A stretch of DNA of 64,000 nucleotides from Dictyobacter formicarum (GTDB taxonomy: Bacteria > Chloroflexota > Ktedonobacteria > Ktedonobacterales > Ktedonobacteraceae): the NCBI RefSeq assembly GCF_016587435.1, contig NZ_BNJJ01000021.1:90776-154775 (forward strand), given 5' to 3'. Within the stretch, counting starts at the first letter, position 1. Each line of letters begins with the position of its first letter. Made by a program: the position numbers and the translations under genes. This document shows, in pieces, positions 35,773 through 45,302 of this stretch. The notes under the pieces were generated by a model. It was not told the origin of the DNA and did no database searches. It worked only from the letters and a program-made list of their open reading frames with translations.

Positions 35773-35903
35773 GACCTGAGTATCGTTATCGAACGGTGCT
35801 ATTCAACATACTTTTCCCTGATTGTTTATGCCCTTGTCTTCAGTAGTTGCGCTTCATCTTCCCTTCGCACCTCCAGCAGCAGTTCAGCGAGGGCATCCAA
35901 ATT

Positions 35904-35950
35904 GATACCATTACTCCGGCCTCTTATGGAGAGGCCGGAGTAATGGTATC
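35904..35950. terminator. Bidirectional terminator hairpin
   Basis: Perfect 21-bp stem starting GATACCATTACTCCGGCCTC with a 5-base loop, between the convergent aminotransferase and GH1 genes. Confidence 0.8.
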
Positions 35951-36023
35951 AGCAACCAGGGAAAAGTATGTTATTCTGAATAGAATGGAAAAAAGACTAT
36001 ATATTTAACCAACACGAAAACGG

Positions 36024-37253
36024 TCAGAAGCTATTTGCCTGTGCGATTCTGCCCAACCAGCGAGCACTGGGTTTGACGGTGCGCTGCTGCGTCTGGCGGT
36101 CGACGGCGATGAGGCCAAATTTTGGATAATAGCCCGACTGCCACTCGAAGTTATCGAGGGCCGACCAGTAAGTGTAGCCGCGCACGTCGATGCCCTCACG
36201 CAGGCAGTCCGCCACTCCTCGCAGCGCCCGCTCGACGTAGGCAATGCGCCGCGTATCATCCTCTGTCGCGATCCCGTTTTCTGTCACGATCACGGGCAGA
36301 CCCGTTGCTTTGCTGGCGTAGCGGATCGTCGCTGCGAGCGCCTCTGGCCAGAACTCGTACTCGGATTGGGTCAGTTCGACTCCCTCTTCCGGCCCCAGCG
36401 GACCCTGGGGACCGAAACGCTGGCGAGAATAGGTTTGCACACCGATAAAATCGTCGCCTTGCGTCCCTTGCAGATAGACGTCTTGCAATTCATGGCACAT
36501 ACGTGCAGCCATTTCCTCACCATCAGGTCCGGCCTGGATATCCTGCATCGCCAGCGTCAGCCCAACCTGACAGCTGCCCGGCCCGGCTTTGATAGCCTCT
36601 ACGGCACGGCGATGCGCCGCCATGATGATCTCGCGGCCGTGCGGCACATCGGCAAACAAAAATGGGGCGAAGTGCGCGGCATCACTACCGACACGGCGTG
36701 CCGCTTCCTCATACCAGGGCTGCGCGCGCAAAGAGGCAAAATTCGGGACAATAGAAGCGATGAGCGGCCCGATATTGACTTCGTTGAGCGTACAGGCCAG
36801 GGGCATCAGATCGCCCAGGTGAGACATCGCCCGCTCACAGAAGCGGGCAAACTTCTCCGGCGTTTGCTGTCCCTCCCAACCGCCTTGCGCGGCCAGCCAG
36901 CGCGGAGAGGTGAAGTGATGGAAAGTAACCATGGGCGTGATGCCGAACTCGTGACAGGCTGCCAGCATGCGCCGGTAATGTTCGAGTTGCGCCAGGGAAA
37001 ATTCTCCCTCTTCCGGCTCAATACGCGACCATTCCAGTGAGAAACGATAGAGATTGAAGCCCAGTTCGGCCAGTCTAGCGATATCCTCGCGATAGAGATG
37101 ATAGTGGTCGCAGGCATCGCCTGACGACTCGACGTAGGGAGTGCCAGGGACATGCTCCACCACCCAGTTGTCATTGTAGACATTGTCACCTTCCACCTGG
37201 TGGGCAGCCGTAGCCATTCCCCAGAAAAATCCGGAGGGAAAAGAAAATTCCAT
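36024..37253 (-). CDS. Glycoside hydrolase family 1 beta-glucosidase
   Basis: 409 residues. Acid/base E158 in CTLNEVN (Val replaces the usual Pro) and nucleophile E325 in VIVTENG are both present, with the GH1 start FPSGFFWGMATAAHQVEG. No signal peptide, so it acts in the cytoplasm on imported beta-glucosides or related glycosides. AAGGAG lies 6 bases before the ATG. Slightly shorter than the usual 440-450 residues. Confidence 0.92.
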   Translation of the reverse strand: MEFSFPSGFFWGMATAAHQVEGDNVYNDNWVVEHVPGTPYVESSGDACDHYHLYREDIARLAELGFNLYRFSLEWSRIEPEEGEFSLAQLEHYRRMLAACHEFGITPMVTFHHFTSPRWLAAQGGWEGQQTPEKFARFCERAMSHLGDLMPLACTLNEVNIGPLIASIVPNFASLRAQPWYEEAARRVGSDAAHFAPFLFADVPHGREIIMAAHRRAVEAIKAGPGSCQVGLTLAMQDIQAGPDGEEMAARMCHELQDVYLQGTQGDDFIGVQTYSRQRFGPQGPLGPEEGVELTQSEYEFWPEALAATIRYASKATGLPVIVTENGIATEDDTRRIAYVERALRGVADCLREGIDVRGYTYWSALDNFEWQSGYYPKFGLIAVDRQTQQRTVKPSARWLGRIAQANSF

Positions 37254-37400
37254 TCTCTACTCCTTCACTTATTTTGCTTATGCATTCGTCCTTGAGCGCG
37301 GTCTCAAGAGGCACGAATAGAGCCGATTCTCAGCTGTAGTCGCCTCATTCATGACACTATTGAGTTAATTGTACACAAAATCATCTCAACGAACAAGTTA

Positions 37401-37559
37401 AAAGAGTCTCCCGGGCCAAATCCCGGGAGACTCGTGGGGAGTGGGGTAGGAAAGATCTCTTGCTAGATGCCTGTCCCTGAGGTCTGGGTTGCAATCGACG
37501 TATGACCACAACTGCTTGAATTTGACGTCGAGGCCGTACAGCCAGACTGCGGCGGATTA
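37401..37559 (-). repeat. Duplicated gene tail, copy A
   Basis: This segment (terminator hairpin plus the last codons of the sialidase-like gene) recurs at 43087-43244 with only a 1-base deletion, three substitutions and an inverted hairpin loop. Copy A is in its original gene. Confidence 0.9.
37404..37433 (-). terminator. Terminator of the sialidase-like gene
   Basis: 12-bp stem GAGTCTCCCGGG and complement with loop CCAAAT, followed on the minus strand by a short TTTT run. It begins 30 bases after the stop codon. Confidence 0.85.
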
Positions 37560-38920
37560 TTGGCATCGTTGGTGTACTGGTCATCACTGTAGATAATGGA
37601 GGCCAGGCCCGTGCCAGGATTGACCGCGACCCCAAAATCATCGTAGAGATCCCGATTGCCGGTACAACTAATACCACCCTCACAGACACCGCCGTAGTGA
37701 ATGATCGGCGTCGCCTGACTCTGGGTAAAACTGCTGCCCGCCGTGGTCGCGCTCACGTTCTGGGCAAAATAGACATACCATGCCGCGCTTGAAGGATAAC
37801 TATCCGGTGGGGTTGTCCCATCATAATAGGAGGTCCCGTACCACACAATATCAACCTTGCCGGCGTTGTTCGCAACGCTCCAGGGCATAATCGCTGTGGT
37901 GGACGGAGCCGCGTTGACCTTGACAGGAACCGACCAGGTCGTTCCCTGATTGGTCGAATAGCTATAGGAGACGTTGTGATTATCACTGTAGACGGAATAG
38001 ACATTGCCCGCGCTGTCAATGCTCATATTGACAAACTGATGCCCATAGCTGACGGTCGTATCAGGATTGTTGTAGACCATATGATCGGTGAACGTTTTGC
38101 CACCATCGGTGGACACAGCCACCCAGACCACATGGTAGCCACAGGAACCCGCCTGACTACACGACACCTCGCCAGCATTGGCGATACCGCTAAAGATCTG
38201 GTAGATGACGTGGGTATGGGGATCAATCACCAGGTTGCCAATCTCATTGTTCTGTGCCAGGAAGGCATGATTGACATCAAAGGCCTCACCCAGCTGGGTA
38301 AAGGTGGCTCCGGCATCGTTGCTACAGTTGACATCAATATTATTAGTCGCCACATCATGATACGAGATACAGACTTTGGAGGCCTGATCAGCGGCGATCC
38401 ATTCGCGGTCATCACCGGGCACCGAGGCGCTGGTTGGATTCAGCTTCCACGTCTTGCCAGCATCGGTCGATGTGCTCACATCAATGTTGGCCAGATTTAA
38501 GCTCGCCACATAGACGTTATAGGTGCCTGCTGCATTCTTCACCGGCGCGGTAGCGACATCGGTATCACCGCCTCCAGGCGCCACTGGTGAGCCTTGTGAT
38601 GCAGCATTGGGTGAGGCAAGAGCTGTATAGTGTTGCCCACTATCGGAGGAACTCCATGCCTCAGTGCCCGCACCTAATCCATTTTCTGAAGATGCATAAA
38701 AGTTGCCGGCTGGATCGGATCGGATCTGTGGCTCAGCAGCATTATTCGTACAATTGGCGTTGCCCGGACAGACAATGCCTGGAGTTTTCGAAAGCTCAAA
38801 AGTCGTGAAGCCAGCACCACTGGCTTGAGCAGGAAAAGCGAAAAATAAAAGGCTGAGCAGCGCCAGAACAAACGCTGTCAGTCTGAGGAAAAGTTGATGA
38901 GGGAACCGCATCCTGAACAT
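37463..38920 (-). CDS. Secreted sialidase-like (BNR repeat) protein
   Basis: 485 residues. Signal peptide MFRMRFPHQLFLRLTAFVLA to about AQASG. The mature part carries Asp-box/BNR-like turns typical of beta-propellers (STDAGKTWKL, SNDAGATFTQL, STDGGKTFTDH, STNQGTTWSV), so a six-bladed sialidase-type fold is likely. Whether it hydrolyses sialic acid cannot be said; the arginine triad is not obvious. The C-terminus is Ser/Cys-rich (GCTASTSNSSSCGHTS). AAGGAGG lies 6 bases before the ATG. Confidence 0.82.
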   Translation of the reverse strand: MFRMRFPHQLFLRLTAFVLALLSLLFFAFPAQASGAGFTTFELSKTPGIVCPGNANCTNNAAEPQIRSDPAGNFYASSENGLGAGTEAWSSSDSGQHYTALASPNAASQGSPVAPGGGDTDVATAPVKNAAGTYNVYVASLNLANIDVSTSTDAGKTWKLNPTSASVPGDDREWIAADQASKVCISYHDVATNNIDVNCSNDAGATFTQLGEAFDVNHAFLAQNNEIGNLVIDPHTHVIYQIFSGIANAGEVSCSQAGSCGYHVVWVAVSTDGGKTFTDHMVYNNPDTTVSYGHQFVNMSIDSAGNVYSVYSDNHNVSYSYSTNQGTTWSVPVKVNAAPSTTAIMPWSVANNAGKVDIVWYGTSYYDGTTPPDSYPSSAAWYVYFAQNVSATTAGSSFTQSQATPIIHYGGVCEGGISCTGNRDLYDDFGVAVNPGTGLASIIYSDDQYTNDANNPPQSGCTASTSNSSSCGHTSIATQTSGTGI

Positions 38921-39396
38921 TTATAACCTCCTTGTAACGCCTCTCCAGTTAACAGGAGAAAGATCGCAAAAATAGGCAGTAGATCCTCAGAAAATAATTG
39001 TGACTTTTGTTCCTTCAAAGTGTTTTTTTATACTAACACACATTGCGAATTATTGCAACACTAGAAGTATAACCATCTCTACAAATTACACAGAACTGTT
39101 GTGTTATTACGAGAAACTCGGATGATTTTGTTGTGTTTATAGTGAAACATTTTTGACGGACGGATGAGTAGAATTATCGCACAAGGATTATGCTGGATAA
39201 TTCATATTCTTTTTCATTCATACATTAATAATCATTATATATGAATGCGCACATTTTTTTATCAATTGAATTTATTTGGTGGTATAGCCGATAATGTTTT
39301 TAATGAGATATTCAGATCAGAGCTAATCTTCTCATTGCTTCAGAAAGAACGTATTCAATCTAGCAATATAGTGAAATGTGGAAAGTGAGGATTTCG
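38921..39396. other. AT-rich intergenic region between divergent secreted-protein genes
   Basis: About 475 bases, clearly AT-richer than the genes, and must hold both promoters. I see no gene or long repeat. Confidence 0.55.
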
Positions 39397-40674
39397 ATGC
39401 GTTTCTCTGTATTCTCGAAGAGACACAGCACGTCTTTGTGCTTTACTCTTGTGGCGCTGATAAGCATGCTGATGGCAAGTGGGGCACTGTATGCGTCCTC
39501 CACCCACGCCGCCAGTGTCACATCCAACCACCGAACATTCTTTCAACAGACCAACCTGGTTTCAGACATCCCCGGTGTCGCTCGATTTACCGACCCGAAC
39601 CTGGTCAACTCCTGGGGAATATCGCACAGTCCTAAAGGCCCCTGGATCGTTTCGGACAATGGCACCGGCGTAGCTACATCCTATCTAGGAAACGGCAAGG
39701 CCTTCCCGGTGGGTAATCCGCTCGTAATTACAATCCCGCCTCCGAGAAATAGTCCTGCCGGGACGAAAGCAACGCCAACAGGAAATGTCTTCAACAACAC
39801 GGACGACTTTGTCATCTCAGAGAATGGTAGGTCGCGTCCCAGTAAGTTCATTTTTGCCACCGAAGATGGCACCATCTCCGGGTGGAATCCTGACGTAGAC
39901 CCAACCAATGCCATTCTTGAGGTAGATAATTCATCGAGTGGAGCAGTCTATAAAGGGCTGGCCATCGGGCGTAATTCCGCAGGCAAAGACTTTCTCTACG
40001 CCGCCAATTTCCATTCCGGCTTCGTTGATATGTTCGATGCCCGCTTTAATCTCGTCAATTCCTTCACCGATCCTGTTGTGTCAAGCACTTGTCCCATCGA
40101 CGATCAGTGTTTTGCTCCATTCGGTATCCAAAACATTAAAGGTAAAATCTTTGTCAGTTTTGCTTTGCAGAATGCAGAAAAACACGACGACGTAGCAGGT
40201 CCGGGCAATGGGTTCGTCGATGTCTTCAGCCCGAATGGAATCTTGCTACAGCGTCTCATCATGCATGGCGTGCTCAATTCTCCCTGGGGAATGACCCTGG
40301 CACCAAAAGATTTCGGTCAATTCAGCGAGGATCTGCTAGTTGGCAATTTCGGTGACGGCCATATCAATGCGTTCGATATTGAGACAGGAGATTTCCAGGG
40401 GCAACTGCGTAATAAGTTCGGTAAACCCATCATTATTGACGGCCTGTGGGGATTAGCCTTCGGGAACGGTGAACAGGCGGGGCCACGTGACACCTTATTC
40501 TTTGCCGCTGGTATCGCTGATGAGGCACACGGTCTTTTCGGTTCGATCCAGGCTGAGGAAGAAGAAGAAGAAAACAACAACAACCATAACAACAACAACC
40601 ATAACAACAACAACCATAACAACAACAACCATAACAACAACAACCATAACAACAACAACCATAATCACAGATGA
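39397..40674 (+). CDS. TIGR03118 family secreted protein with Asn/His repeat tail
   Basis: 425 residues. Signal peptide RHSTSLCFTLVALISMLMAS, then a beta-propeller-like body: LVNSWGISHSPKGPWIVSDN, FIFATEDGTISGWN, LLVGNFGDGHINAFD and IDGLWGLAFGNG are the conserved phrases of the TIGR03118 family, whose function is unknown. The C-terminus is an acidic run followed by six NNNNH units that could bind metal. GAGG lies about 6 bases before the chosen ATG; an upstream ATG lacks a site. Confidence 0.88.
   Translation: MRFSVFSKRHSTSLCFTLVALISMLMASGALYASSTHAASVTSNHRTFFQQTNLVSDIPGVARFTDPNLVNSWGISHSPKGPWIVSDNGTGVATSYLGNGKAFPVGNPLVITIPPPRNSPAGTKATPTGNVFNNTDDFVISENGRSRPSKFIFATEDGTISGWNPDVDPTNAILEVDNSSSGAVYKGLAIGRNSAGKDFLYAANFHSGFVDMFDARFNLVNSFTDPVVSSTCPIDDQCFAPFGIQNIKGKIFVSFALQNAEKHDDVAGPGNGFVDVFSPNGILLQRLIMHGVLNSPWGMTLAPKDFGQFSEDLLVGNFGDGHINAFDIETGDFQGQLRNKFGKPIIIDGLWGLAFGNGEQAGPRDTLFFAAGIADEAHGLFGSIQAEEEEEENNNNHNNNNHNNNNHNNNNHNNNNHNNNNHNHR
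40573..40662 (+). repeat. Six exact 15-bp tandem repeats inside the coding region
   Basis: Unit AACAACAACAACCAT repeated six times without a mismatch, encoding NNNNH each time. Exact identity down to the third codon position points to slippage-driven, recently changed copy number. Confidence 0.95.
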
Positions 40675-40745
40675 TACTCTTTACAGAGATCTCGATCGTA
40701 TGCAATTAGAATACAACTGCGGACACTGATTGGACGCAGCCAGTA

Positions 40746-40789
40746 CAGGAGCTCCTGCTGATCTTTGAAAAGATCAGCAGGAGCTCCTG
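40746..40789 (+). terminator. Terminator hairpin after the TIGR03118 gene
   Basis: Perfect 20-bp stem starting CAGGAGCTCCTGCTGATCTT with loop TGAA, 72 bases after the stop. The outer part is itself palindromic. Confidence 0.8.
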
Positions 40790-41029
40790 CATTGTTCATG
40801 CAGAAGAAAATATGATTTGAGGCATTTCAGCATCCCTGATCTCTCCTCCTTATGCGTAATGCATTGTACTTTACAGCAATAAAGGCAAAGTATTAGAAAT
40901 ATGGATAATTTTAGGTATAAAAACCATATAAAAATAAGATATATCACTCAAACATATATTGAGAATGGGGTGGAATGAAAGTATACTAAGCAAATAGATA
41001 CATAAAAATGTAGAAAGAGAGGAACTTCC

Positions 41030-41917
41030 ATGTCTTCTGATCTTCCAACACACACCAATAAAGCCAATACGTACATTCTCGATCCTGAAAGTGCTGCTGA
41101 AATGGCACGCTTGATCGAACTTGATCACATGACCACAAAAAACATGGGTGGACTCTTGGATGGACTACCCGCTCTGCCAGATGATGCAAAAGTGCTCGAT
41201 ATCGCCTGTGGTCCCGGTGGCTGGGCCCTTGATATGGCCTTCACATATCCAGATATGGAAGTGATCGGCATTGATATCAGCCAAACGATGGTTACCTATG
41301 CAAATGCAAGAGCAAGCTCACAAGGCCTGCGCAATGTCTCCTTTGGCGTCATGGATACTACACAAACCCTTGATTTTTCTGACCATTCATTTGATCTGGT
41401 CAATGGGCGCTTGCTCAGTTCATTTCTGCGTAAAAATGCATGGATGGGGCTGCTGCAGGAATGCCGACGCATCCTACGACCAGGAGGAATACTACGCATT
41501 ACGGAAACCGATAACGGTGGCGTTACCAGCAGCCCGGCGTTCGATCAATTGAATATCCTCCTATTTCAGGTCATGCATAACATGGGCTATGGATTTTCTC
41601 CTCAGGGAACGACACTTGGCATTACACCAATGCTCGAGCGCTTATTTTCCCAGGCTGGCTATACCCATATTCAGTCTCAGGCCCATTCGGTCAATTTTTC
41701 CAGCGACGCAGAGGCCTGGGGTAACTTCTATAAGAATGCAGAAGTTGTGTTTGATGGAGCATTGCCTATACTGCAAAAGATGAACATGAAAACTCCGGAA
41801 GATCTCACATCTCTGTATCAACGCATGCTCATGGAGATGCAAGCACAGGATTTTTGTGGCAGGTGGTATTTACTAACGGCGTGGGGAACAACTCCGGTGT
41901 CAGTTACTCCATCCTAG
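41030..41917 (+). CDS. Class I SAM-dependent methyltransferase
   Basis: 295 residues. SAM-binding motif VLDIACGPGGWALDMA, acidic loop VIGIDIS, and post-motif FGVMDTTQTLDFSDHSFDLV define a UbiE-type small-molecule methyltransferase. GAGGAA lies 6-7 bases before the ATG. The substrate is unknown; no pathway genes are adjacent. Confidence 0.88.
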   Translation: MSSDLPTHTNKANTYILDPESAAEMARLIELDHMTTKNMGGLLDGLPALPDDAKVLDIACGPGGWALDMAFTYPDMEVIGIDISQTMVTYANARASSQGLRNVSFGVMDTTQTLDFSDHSFDLVNGRLLSSFLRKNAWMGLLQECRRILRPGGILRITETDNGGVTSSPAFDQLNILLFQVMHNMGYGFSPQGTTLGITPMLERLFSQAGYTHIQSQAHSVNFSSDAEAWGNFYKNAEVVFDGALPILQKMNMKTPEDLTSLYQRMLMEMQAQDFCGRWYLLTAWGTTPVSVTPS

Positions 41918-41973
41918 GGCGAACCTGTACTCTGCAATGTAAGTGGAACGTTAGCAACACAAAGGAGTTTGTC

Positions 41974-43044
41974 ATGGCACTTCATCGGCGTGCTGTACTT
42001 CTCTTCCTGCTGGTAATACTTATGCTATCTGGTACCGTTCTCGGACCTCGCTCGGCACACGCGACAACACAGACAGAGACGTGCCAATCATTCAATGTAC
42101 CGGTTACGCTTGGCGGTATACTGTTGTCTACTCCCGCTACTATCTATGGCGAACTCTGCAATCCAGTTGGTGGTCCAAGCCACACCGTCCAATTACTTGT
42201 CCCAGGTGGCACCTACGGACATATTTATTGGGACTTTCCTTACCAGCCCCTGAACTATTCCTACGTCCATGCTCTCACGGCCGCAGGATACAGCACCTTT
42301 AATATCGACCGCATTGGCACAGGAAGAAGTTCGCATCCCCCCATTGGCCTGTTGACCGTGACCATGAATACCAATGCCTATGTCGTCCATCAGATTGTTC
42401 AAGCCTTACGCAACGGAAACATCGGCAATCATTCGTTTGGTCGGGTACTACTGGTAGGTCATTCTCTCGGCTCGGTCACCTGCTGGATAGAAGCGGGCAT
42501 CTACCATGACGTTGATGGGGTCATCATCACAGGGCTGCTGCATCATCTCAATTCGGTGAGCCTTGCTGGAGTCGTGGCCACGCTTTACCCTGCTACTCTA
42601 GATCCACGTTTCGCGAACAAATTGCTCAACGTGAATTATGCAGGCTATCTAACAACGGAACCTGGAACACGGGGAAAAGATTTTTATTACGTGCCCGGCG
42701 CCGATCCCAATGTTCTCCAGACCGATGAGGCGACGAAGGAAACCGCGACACCGGGAGAGTTCGACAGCTTCGCGGTACCAATTGTAGATGGAATCTCGAC
42801 GCTGATCAACGTGCCCGTGCTTGTGGTGGTCGGGCAGAAAGATGATCTGTTTTGTGGCATTGCCGCAACAGATTGCACCAGTGCAGCCACAATCCGGCAG
42901 GCCGAAGCACCATTTTATTCTCCGAAGGCCCAACTACAGGTGGTAGCTATTCCTGAAGCAGGCCATGATATTAACCTCCATAAGACTGCCCCTCTCTGGT
43001 TCGCAGCAGCTAAAGCATGGGCCAGCCAGCACCTCGCCCCCTGA
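41974..43044 (+). CDS. Secreted alpha/beta hydrolase
   Basis: 356 residues. Signal peptide RAVLLFLLVILMLSGTVLG ending near SAHA. Nucleophile S164 (VGHSLGSV), an acid region near VVVGQKDDLF, and histidine in EAGHDINLH form the triad; GGTYGHIYWD holds the oxyanion strand. Likely an extracellular esterase or lipase. AAAGGAG lies 6 bases before the ATG; the frame overlaps the end of the methyltransferase gene if extended, so this start is firm. Confidence 0.87.
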   Translation: MALHRRAVLLFLLVILMLSGTVLGPRSAHATTQTETCQSFNVPVTLGGILLSTPATIYGELCNPVGGPSHTVQLLVPGGTYGHIYWDFPYQPLNYSYVHALTAAGYSTFNIDRIGTGRSSHPPIGLLTVTMNTNAYVVHQIVQALRNGNIGNHSFGRVLLVGHSLGSVTCWIEAGIYHDVDGVIITGLLHHLNSVSLAGVVATLYPATLDPRFANKLLNVNYAGYLTTEPGTRGKDFYYVPGADPNVLQTDEATKETATPGEFDSFAVPIVDGISTLINVPVLVVVGQKDDLFCGIAATDCTSAATIRQAEAPFYSPKAQLQVVAIPEAGHDINLHKTAPLWFAAAKAWASQHLAP

Positions 43045-43086
43045 AAGAGCTCTCGCCAGTAGCATAACAACTAAGTACTGATAAAG

Positions 43087-43244
43087 AAAGAGTCTCCCGG
43101 GATTTGGCCCGGGAGACTCGTGGGGAGTGGGTAGGAAAGATCTCTTGCTAGATGCCTGTCCCTGAGGTCTGGATTGCAATCGACGTATGATCACAACTGC
43201 TTGAATTCGACGTCGAGGCCGTACAGCCAGACTGCGGCGGATTA
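43087..43244 (-). repeat. Duplicated gene tail, copy B (sialidase-like gene remnant)
   Basis: Nearly identical to 37401-37559. It contains the last 30-odd codons of the sialidase-like gene, its stop and its terminator, but no body. The hairpin stem (43090-43119) is conserved while its loop is ATTTGG, the reverse complement of CCAAAT in copy A. The final TAA of the GH43 gene uses the last three bases of the copy. Confidence 0.9.
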
Positions 43245-45266
43245 GCGGCTGGTTTGCCAGACGCTGATGAAGGAGCCGGCGGCGTTTCTGGTGGCGAGGC
43301 CGATACGATAGGCGGCCACGGATATAGGAAGCACGGCTATTTCGGGCCCGTCGAGGCAGATGTGTAGCTGGTCGGCCCGGTATTCCAGGCGCAAAGTGTG
43401 CCAGTCATGGAGGTTAAAGTTCGGCAACATCTGCCGGGTCGCGGCTGGTATACCTTCTACCTTTAAGCTGGCGCCGGATTGCTCCTGTTGGAACCAGGTG
43501 ATGATCGGCTCGCTATCCTGTGCCTGCATGGCAAGGCCCAGAGCCGCCCCGCTATTCTCCTCCACCTGCTGCAATTTCATGGTGGCCCCAAAATCAAACT
43601 GATTATAGGCCTGGCCCTTGTACAGAATATGGGTATCGGCTACCAGACTGTCCTGATGCAATGCATTGTCGCGGATCTGCCAGTCCGCCAGATCACTGGA
43701 TGGTCGTGCTGGTGTCCATCCCAGCATGGCTGGCGTATGGCCGGCATCGAGAAATTCGTCGCGGAAGTGATCGGTCAGGCTGATGGCGCTAAATGCGGCG
43801 GCACTCCGTTCGGTCATTAAGGCAAAACTGTGGACTGGCCGGGCCAGTACGGTTTCCATGACGGGTCTACCATCGAACTGGATGGTAAGCACGGATCCGG
43901 ACAGCGAGAGCAGGAGTTGGTGCCAGCGCTCAAGAATAGTGTCCGCCGGTAAAGGCTGGGTCTGGCTCGATCCGGTCGCTGTATCTGTGCATACCAGCTG
44001 CCTGTCGGCAGTAATAGCGCATTGAATGGAGCTATCAGCGTCAGCGTTGTGCAGCAAAACACCATAGGTGCTGCTACCGCCCAGATGCTTGAGGTTCACT
44101 TCGAGAAGCCAGTTGGTACTGAGCCGCTCCTGCTGGCGCAGCACAGCGTGTTTCACATTCTCGTCGCTTTGTACCACTGCGCCCTCGGCTGCGATCTCCC
44201 ACTGACCACCAAGCGGCTGCCAGGCTGGCTGTAGCTCAGCGGAGGTAAAAAGATCCCGCAGACGCGGCATGGCGGGGGCTGGTTGCAACGTATGGAGCGC
44301 TGCAGGAGTCCACAACTCATCACCGTGGAAGAAGAGGCGATCCAGGCAAGGACGACGCTCGGTCATACCCGGCTGGGTCGCGTGGTAAGCAATATAGTGG
44401 TCCGCGTTATTCGGCCCAAGTACAACCGAGTTATGGCCTGGACCAATCATGAATTGATCGCCGTGAACGAGGCGAGGATCACCCTGACGACCTGGCCAGT
44501 CATGCCAGGAGGTATCTTGCAGCCCACCCGGTCCCATAGGAGTATCCGCAATCGCATAGCTCATGGCGTAGTTATCCCTATAGTAGCATCCCCCCGAGTA
44601 CATCTGATAGTAGTATCTGCGGTGGTGCAGTACGGCTGGTCCCTCCACCGTATACCAGTCGAGGCCGCCCTTGGACGCACGTTGCTTCTCAAATAGTTGC
44701 CAGGACTGCGTTGGACGCGTCACGCGTGTAATTGGTCCCTGTAAAGTAAATGGATCAATCAGGCGGGCAACCGCATTCCCGCTCCCGACCAGGCCTGATT
44801 CGGCATCGACATACTCGATAGTCATGTAGAGATACCTCTGGCCATCGTGATCCTTGAACACATGCGGATCGATAGCCCAGGACACAAAGTCTCTGGTCAG
44901 TTCATAACCGCTATCAATGAAGGGACCCTCCGGCCGATCGGCGACCGCGACCCTGATGCCGCCGGAGAACTCTTCGGTATGTACCGCATAGTATAAGAAA
45001 AACTGCCCGTTATACTCAGTCACTTCGGGCGCCCAGTAGAAAAAGTGCGGCGATCCGAGATGCGCCATGGCCTTGCCCACTTCCTGCCACGACACCATAT
45101 CAGTACTGGTCAGAATAGGAAATACCCAGGATTGCTCAGCTGGATGGGCCTCAGTTTCAGTGGCATACGCATAATAACGTCCCCGTACCTTTAATACAAA
45201 TGGATCGGCAAAACCTTTATGCCAGAAAGGATTACAAAATGCCGCTTGCTGTTGCTCTACTATCAT
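43242..45266 (-). CDS. Glycoside hydrolase family 43 enzyme with C-terminal beta-sandwich domains
   Basis: 674 residues. The five-blade propeller carries D21 (GFADPFVLK), D133 (AIDPHVF) and E208 (YTVEGPAV), the GH43 base, modulator and acid. From about residue 345 two further beta-rich regions follow (TNWLLEVNLKHLGG, YNQFDFGATMKLQQ), similar to concanavalin-like/DUF1349 accessory domains. No signal peptide, so it may cleave imported arabino- or xylo-oligosaccharides. The ATG with GGAG 6 bases upstream was chosen over a GTG 12 bases earlier. Its stop codon lies at the junction with a duplicated foreign segment, so the original C-terminus may be altered. Confidence 0.88.
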   Translation of the reverse strand: MIVEQQQAAFCNPFWHKGFADPFVLKVRGRYYAYATETEAHPAEQSWVFPILTSTDMVSWQEVGKAMAHLGSPHFFYWAPEVTEYNGQFFLYYAVHTEEFSGGIRVAVADRPEGPFIDSGYELTRDFVSWAIDPHVFKDHDGQRYLYMTIEYVDAESGLVGSGNAVARLIDPFTLQGPITRVTRPTQSWQLFEKQRASKGGLDWYTVEGPAVLHHRRYYYQMYSGGCYYRDNYAMSYAIADTPMGPGGLQDTSWHDWPGRQGDPRLVHGDQFMIGPGHNSVVLGPNNADHYIAYHATQPGMTERRPCLDRLFFHGDELWTPAALHTLQPAPAMPRLRDLFTSAELQPAWQPLGGQWEIAAEGAVVQSDENVKHAVLRQQERLSTNWLLEVNLKHLGGSSTYGVLLHNADADSSIQCAITADRQLVCTDTATGSSQTQPLPADTILERWHQLLLSLSGSVLTIQFDGRPVMETVLARPVHSFALMTERSAAAFSAISLTDHFRDEFLDAGHTPAMLGWTPARPSSDLADWQIRDNALHQDSLVADTHILYKGQAYNQFDFGATMKLQQVEENSGAALGLAMQAQDSEPIITWFQQEQSGASLKVEGIPAATRQMLPNFNLHDWHTLRLEYRADQLHICLDGPEIAVLPISVAAYRIGLATRNAAGSFISVWQTSR

Positions 45267-45302
45267 TACATGCTCCACCGGAAAAATGCTTCAATGCTCT
45301 TT

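Noticed and set aside
40317..40658. Leucine/tryptophan-rich minus-strand frame
   Set aside because: It is only the reverse complement of the Asn/His codon repeats.
40573..40662. CRISPR-like short repeats
   Set aside because: The units are contiguous 15-mers without spacers and lie in frame inside a coding region.
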